Source: Solirubrobacterales bacterium (GTDB lineage: Bacteria > Actinomycetota > Thermoleophilia > Solirubrobacterales > Solirubrobacteraceae). From it: a DNA stretch of 7,435 nucleotides. The notes beneath the pieces were generated by a model, which saw only the letters and a program-made list of their open reading frames with translations, did not search any database and was not told the origin of the DNA. Positions 5,572 to 7,435 of this stretch are shown one piece after another (the stretch's first letter is position 1; every line of letters begins with the position of its first letter). The stretch spans positions 1 to 7,435 of the forward strand of contig QHBV01000029.1 in NCBI GenBank assembly GCA_003244035.1, given 5' to 3'. A program made the position numbers and the translations under genes.

Positions 5572-6411
5572 TCAGCGGTAGCGGTCGATATGGCTGGCCC
5601 AGGTGCCGTTCGCGCGTGTGGCCTGCAGCTCGGGTGCGCGTGCGGCGGCGGCGAGCGCGTAGCCCGCCGCGCTTAGAACGCCGTTTGACGCGTCGGCGAG
5701 CTGCAGGCCGGCGTCATATGCGTCATTGAGTCGGGCAGCGCTGGCGAATGCGAACGTCTTGGCAGCCCCGTAAAGGTGGCGCTCGACAGCGCGAACGAGG
5801 AAGCGCAACTGGGGCACCTCACCGTCCGCGTGTCCGGGCACAGCCGCAAGCGCGTCGCGCGCGCGGTCCAGCGGGCAGAACTGCTGGCGGTCGTGCTCGG
5901 CGAGAAGGGGCGCGAGCTCGGCGTGCGCGATCTGTGCGGCCGAGACGACGTCGAGCAGCGGCCATTCGAGCAGCGTCTCGTAGGCTCCGGCGAGCATGAT
6001 CGGGCGGTGGGGGTGCTCCACGCCGCGCGCGGCGGTCGCGATCGCGCGCTGGGCAAACGCGACCGCGACCGCCGGCAGCGCGGCAACGGCGGGTCTGTGG
6101 CCTGGTGTAAGCAAGGTCTGTATGTGATGCACATCCGCGGCGGCGTGATCGGCGAGCGGTTCGAGGGCGCGCGGCGGTGGCAGCTGCGGTGCTGGCGGAT
6201 GTTGGTCGAGGATCTGTTGTACGCGCCCTGGCGTGATGGCGGCGGCTTGAGCGACGTCGCGCCTTGTCGCGCCAAGTTGGCTTGCGTACCGGATCAGTGC
6301 GTCGCGCTGAGCGGCGATGGCGATCGCGTCTTTCTGCGCATAGCGCCAGTCCAAGCCGACCCTGGCGAGTCGCTTGATGCCATCAAGGAGGGGCTGTTGG
6401 GGTTCTGACAT
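5572..6411 (-). CDS. Uncharacterised helix-turn-helix protein
   Basis: The gene encodes 279 residues. I prefer ATG 6411 (MSEPQQP) because AAGG lies six bases upstream; ATG 6444, in frame and 11 residues earlier, has no ribosome binding site. Residues about 41-70 (AS-QLGATRRDVAQAAAITPGRVQQIL) look like a helix-turn-helix of the sigma-region-4 or MerR kind. A proline-rich hinge (72-80) follows. The remaining 200 residues are alanine-rich and helical, without transmembrane segments or recognisable catalytic motifs; histidines are scattered (for example VHHIQ, VEHPHRP). The design suggests a DNA-binding domain joined to a helical ligand-binding or dimerisation domain. It is the second gene on this strand after the 28-residue peptide gene. 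A short hairpin GAGCG-AGA-CGCTC (5561-5573) overlaps its stop. I do not recognise the family. Confidence 0.65.
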   Translation of the reverse strand: MSEPQQPLLDGIKRLARVGLDWRYAQKDAIAIAAQRDALIRYASQLGATRRDVAQAAAITPGRVQQILDQHPPAPQLPPPRALEPLADHAAADVHHIQTLLTPGHRPAVAALPAVAVAFAQRAIATAARGVEHPHRPIMLAGAYETLLEWPLLDVVSAAQIAHAELAPLLAEHDRQQFCPLDRARDALAAVPGHADGEVPQLRFLVRAVERHLYGAAKTFAFASAARLNDAYDAGLQLADASNGVLSAAGYALAAAARAPELQATRANGTWASHIDRYR

Positions 6412-6459
6412 CCGCCGCCTTACACTGTCGGTGAGCGTTTCCATAGCTCGGCAGCGGGG

Positions 6460-6484
6460 CCGAGGCAGGCCCAGCCCGCCTCGG
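6460..6484 (-). terminator. Hairpin between the small peptide gene and the HTH gene
   Basis: CCGAGGC and GCCTCGG (6460-6466 and 6478-6484) pair as a 7-bp stem with an 11-base loop, starting 9 bases after the stop of the 28-residue peptide on the minus strand. There is no T-run. It could end or attenuate the short transcript before the HTH gene. Confidence 0.4.
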
Positions 6485-6493
6485 ACCTTGCTG

Positions 6494-6580
6494 CTACCGC
6501 TTGCCCAGCAAGTGCAGCGCGATGTCGCCGATACCGACCACGGCCGCGATGATGGACAAGGTGAGGTCGAGCGTTTCCAT
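6494..6580 (-). CDS. 28-residue hydrophobic membrane peptide
   Basis: The minus strand encodes a 28-residue peptide beginning METLDLTL, continuing SIIAAVVGIGDIALHLLG, and ending with basic KR. Residues 5-26 form one hydrophobic helix long enough to span a membrane. The ribosome binding site GGGAAGGG (6588-6595) is seven bases before the ATG, which is the main argument that it is translated. It precedes the HTH gene by 82 bases on the same strand, with a hairpin between them, and a GC-rich hairpin (6629-6650) lies upstream. Single-helix peptides of this size include type I toxins, regulators of membrane proteins and leader peptides; no family is recognised and the function is unknown. It is too short for most gene callers. 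Confidence 0.5.
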   Translation of the reverse strand: METLDLTLSIIAAVVGIGDIALHLLGKR

Positions 6581-6628
6581 TCTCGATCCCTTCCCGGCGG
6601 TTGACCGTGTTGGGCACGGGCGCCCCGC

Positions 6629-6650
6629 CGCCCCGGGTGTCGCCGGGGCG
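6629..6650. repeat. 8-bp hairpin upstream of the small peptide gene
   Basis: CGCCCCGG (6629-6636) and CCGGGGCG (6643-6650) pair perfectly around a six-base loop. On the minus strand it would sit in the leader of the small peptide gene, about 50 bases before its start codon. A folded leader could delay translation, but this is inference. Confidence 0.4.
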
Positions 6651-6697
6651 ACGCTCGGGGAAGAGCCGTTCGTGGATAGCCGTCCTCACCCCACCTA

Positions 6698-6712
6698 GTT
6701 TAGCGGCTAAAC
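6698..6712. promoter_or_regulatory. Perfect 7-bp inverted repeat, operator candidate
   Basis: GTTTAGC-G-GCTAAAC is a perfect inverted repeat with one central base, AT-rich for this region. On the minus strand it contains TAAACT (6711 leftward), a fair -10 box for a transcript toward the peptide and HTH genes. The compact symmetric form is that of a repressor site; the neighbouring HTH protein is an obvious but untested candidate binder. Confidence 0.45.
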
Positions 6713-6798
6713 AGAGGTTGCAGGGCCTTTGCTCCGCCACGGTGCCGGTTCGTTTCACGCCCCCACTGGACCTTCGAGCAGCAGGGGGATCGCCGGGC

Positions 6799-6836
6799 AA
6801 AAAAGAAGCCGGCCCGCTAGGTGTGCGGGCCGGCTT
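6799..6836 (-). terminator. Strong Rho-independent terminator, leftward
   Basis: AAGCCGGCCCGC (6806-6817) and GCGGGCCGGCTT (6825-6836) form a perfect 12-bp stem with a seven-base loop. Read on the minus strand it is followed by C and then six T (6804-6799), the textbook intrinsic terminator form. On the plus strand there is no comparable T-run. It would end a transcript arriving from the right, yet no convincing minus-strand gene is visible there. Confidence 0.8.
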
Positions 6837-6861
6837 GTGCTTCTCGGGAGGAGGTGCTGCT

Positions 6862-6921
6862 ATGAGGTACGTCGCGATCGAAAGTCTGGGCCCCGGACAT
6901 GAACGGTGCTTAAGTTCCTGA
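6862..6921 (+). CDS. 19-codon ORF with a very strong ribosome binding site
   Basis: GGGAGGAGG (6846-6854) lies seven bases before ATG 6862, the best ribosome binding site in the window. The frame is short: 19 residues beginning MRYVAIESLG and ending CLSS, with TGA at 6919-6921. It could be a leader peptide, the surviving start of a truncated gene, or chance. The strong terminator stem lies just upstream, and the stop overlaps a palindrome and the 11-bp tandem repeat. Confidence 0.3.
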   Translation: MRYVAIESLGPGHERCLSS

Positions 6922-6942
6922 TTTCAGGACCATTTCAGGACC
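6916..6942. repeat. Tandem 11-bp repeat overlapping a palindrome
   Basis: ATTTCAGGACC occurs twice with no gap (6921-6931, 6932-6942). The first copy also forms a palindrome with the bases before it, TCCTGA-TT-TCAGGA (6916-6929). TCAGGA half-sites are thus present three times, two of them one helical turn apart on the same DNA face. This is the form of an operator array or a recombinase core site; I do not recognise it. Confidence 0.6.
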
Positions 6943-7380
6943 AAACGCGCGCGAGCTGGCCGACACGATCGTCCGCGCCGCGGACACCGCCGTTGGCTGA
7001 TCGTGACCCGGACGTCGTCTGGCCCGGGGAGCAGGGGCCTCCCCCAATGGCTGCGGGACAAGGGGGCTCGTTAGCAGCGGAGCAGAAATGCCGTGCTTCG
7101 GTTAGTGGAAGAGCTTTCCCTCGGCCGGATGAGCACGCCGAAACGGCTCAAAGAAAAAGGGCCGCCGGGAAACCCGACGGGCCAGCGTGGGTCAGAGACC
7201 GACGATCCGCGCGGGGGTCATCGGGGCTGCCGCATTCGTACCCGGGCACTGCGGAGGGCAGGCCCAACCGACTGGCCGAGTTGACGCCGATTCTTGAAAT
7301 GGCCAATGAAGCGCGGAATGTAGCTCAGCCGCCGCCCGATGTCTCGCCGTAGCCGCCCCATGGTTGCCCGTGAGCGTACT
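6943..7380. other. Gene-poor stretch without recognised content
   Basis: I see no supportable gene here on either strand. The longest open frame, plus-strand 6906-7352, is rich in Pro, Arg, Gly and Ser and shows no domain, start signal or codon preference like the real genes. GCGGAATGTAGCTCAG at 7313-7328 looks like the first bases of a tRNA, but the rest of a tRNA does not follow. The region may be a decayed gene or former element between the leftward terminator and the promoter-like sequence at the right edge. Confidence 0.4.
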
Positions 7381-7397
7381 CCCGCGCGGGCTATAAC
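7370..7397 (+). promoter_or_regulatory. Possible promoter with an internal palindrome
   Basis: TATAAC (7392-7397) is a good -10 box. A weak GTGAGC (7370-7375) lies 16 bases upstream as a possible -35, and the perfect palindrome CCCGCGCGGG (7381-7390) sits between them, where a repressor would block polymerase. It points to the start codon at 7412. Confidence 0.35.
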
Positions 7398-7411
7398 CGA
7401 AAAGGGTCTAT

Positions 7412-7435
7412 GTGATCCAGTCGACCTCAGGCGCC
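7412..7435 (+). CDS. Possible start of a gene leaving the window
   Basis: AAAAGGG (7400-7406) precedes GTG 7412 by five bases, and the eight codons to the window end (VIQSTSGA) are open. Only the signals, not the protein, support it. The opposite strand reads eight open codons ending in TAG (7408-7410), so this could instead be the 3' end of a minus-strand gene, which would suit the leftward terminator at 6799-6836. Confidence 0.3.

Noticed and set aside
5776..6408. 210-codon plus-strand open frame opposite the HTH gene
   Set aside because: The minus-strand frame has a ribosome binding site, an HTH motif and natural protein composition; the plus-strand reading is its shadow.
6420..6800. 126-codon minus-strand open frame spanning the small peptide gene
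   Set aside because: It has no ribosome binding site and crosses several hairpins; the 28-residue frame with its own strong site is the better reading.
7090..7284. Possible group II intron or reverse-transcriptase leader
   Set aside because: Some residues looked reminiscent of RT leader ORFs, but no domain V, intron boundary or RT motif can be found.
7313..7328. tRNA-like 5' end (GCGGAATGTAGCTCAG)
   Set aside because: No D-loop completion, anticodon arm, T-arm consensus or matching acceptor strand follows, so it is not a tRNA; at most a remnant.
6906..7352. 148-codon plus-strand open frame
   Set aside because: Composition is Pro/Arg/Gly/Ser-rich, no start signal, no domain, and the frame is open mainly because of GC content.

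Overview
This window looks like a piece of chromosome from a high-GC actinobacterium, possibly of the Thermoleophilia/Solirubrobacterales type. The reasons are the strongly GC-biased third codon positions, a leaderless gene with an actinobacterial TANNNT -10 box seven bases before a GTG start (5190-5205), and a fused cytochrome b/molybdopterin oxidoreductase. The lineage is inference; no rRNA or tRNA is present. The content is mostly ordinary housekeeping and accessory genes, and I see no complete mobile element, CRISPR array or recognised defence system.

Layout. Positions 1-1206 (+) hold a membrane cytochrome b fused to a sulfite-oxidase-fold molybdopterin domain; its 5' end is cut by the window edge and its frame is broken by one extra base at about 387. 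A cupin gene follows in the same direction (1283-1696) and ends in a strong hairpin. The gene-free stretch 1697-2070 carries a perfect 14-bp palindrome resembling a TetR-type operator and a nested-stem element (1887-1960). Next is a glycerophosphodiester phosphodiesterase-like gene (+, 2071-2806), again broken by one extra base (about 2599-2601) and with Arg at the position of the second catalytic His. It converges on a class I SAM methyltransferase (-, 2823-3611). After a 480-bp divergent intergenic region with a 12-bp inverted repeat come a membrane-anchored polysaccharide deacetylase (+, 4092-5039) and a leaderless 58-residue Cys/His zinc-ribbon-like protein (+, 5203-5379). An unrecognised helix-turn-helix protein (-, 5572-6411) is preceded on the same strand by a 28-residue hydrophobic peptide gene (6494-6580).

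The right end (6600-7435) is gene-poor. It has an operator-like palindrome, a textbook terminator pointing leftward with no obvious gene feeding it, a 19-codon ORF with a very strong ribosome binding site, an 11-bp tandem repeat, and possibly the first codons of a gene leaving the window.

Two single-base insertions in two conserved genes 2.2 kb apart are more easily explained by base errors in the assembly than by two independent pseudogenes, but reads are needed to decide. The best candidates for something undescribed are the small peptide/HTH pair, the structured element before the phosphodiesterase, and the repeat-rich right end.
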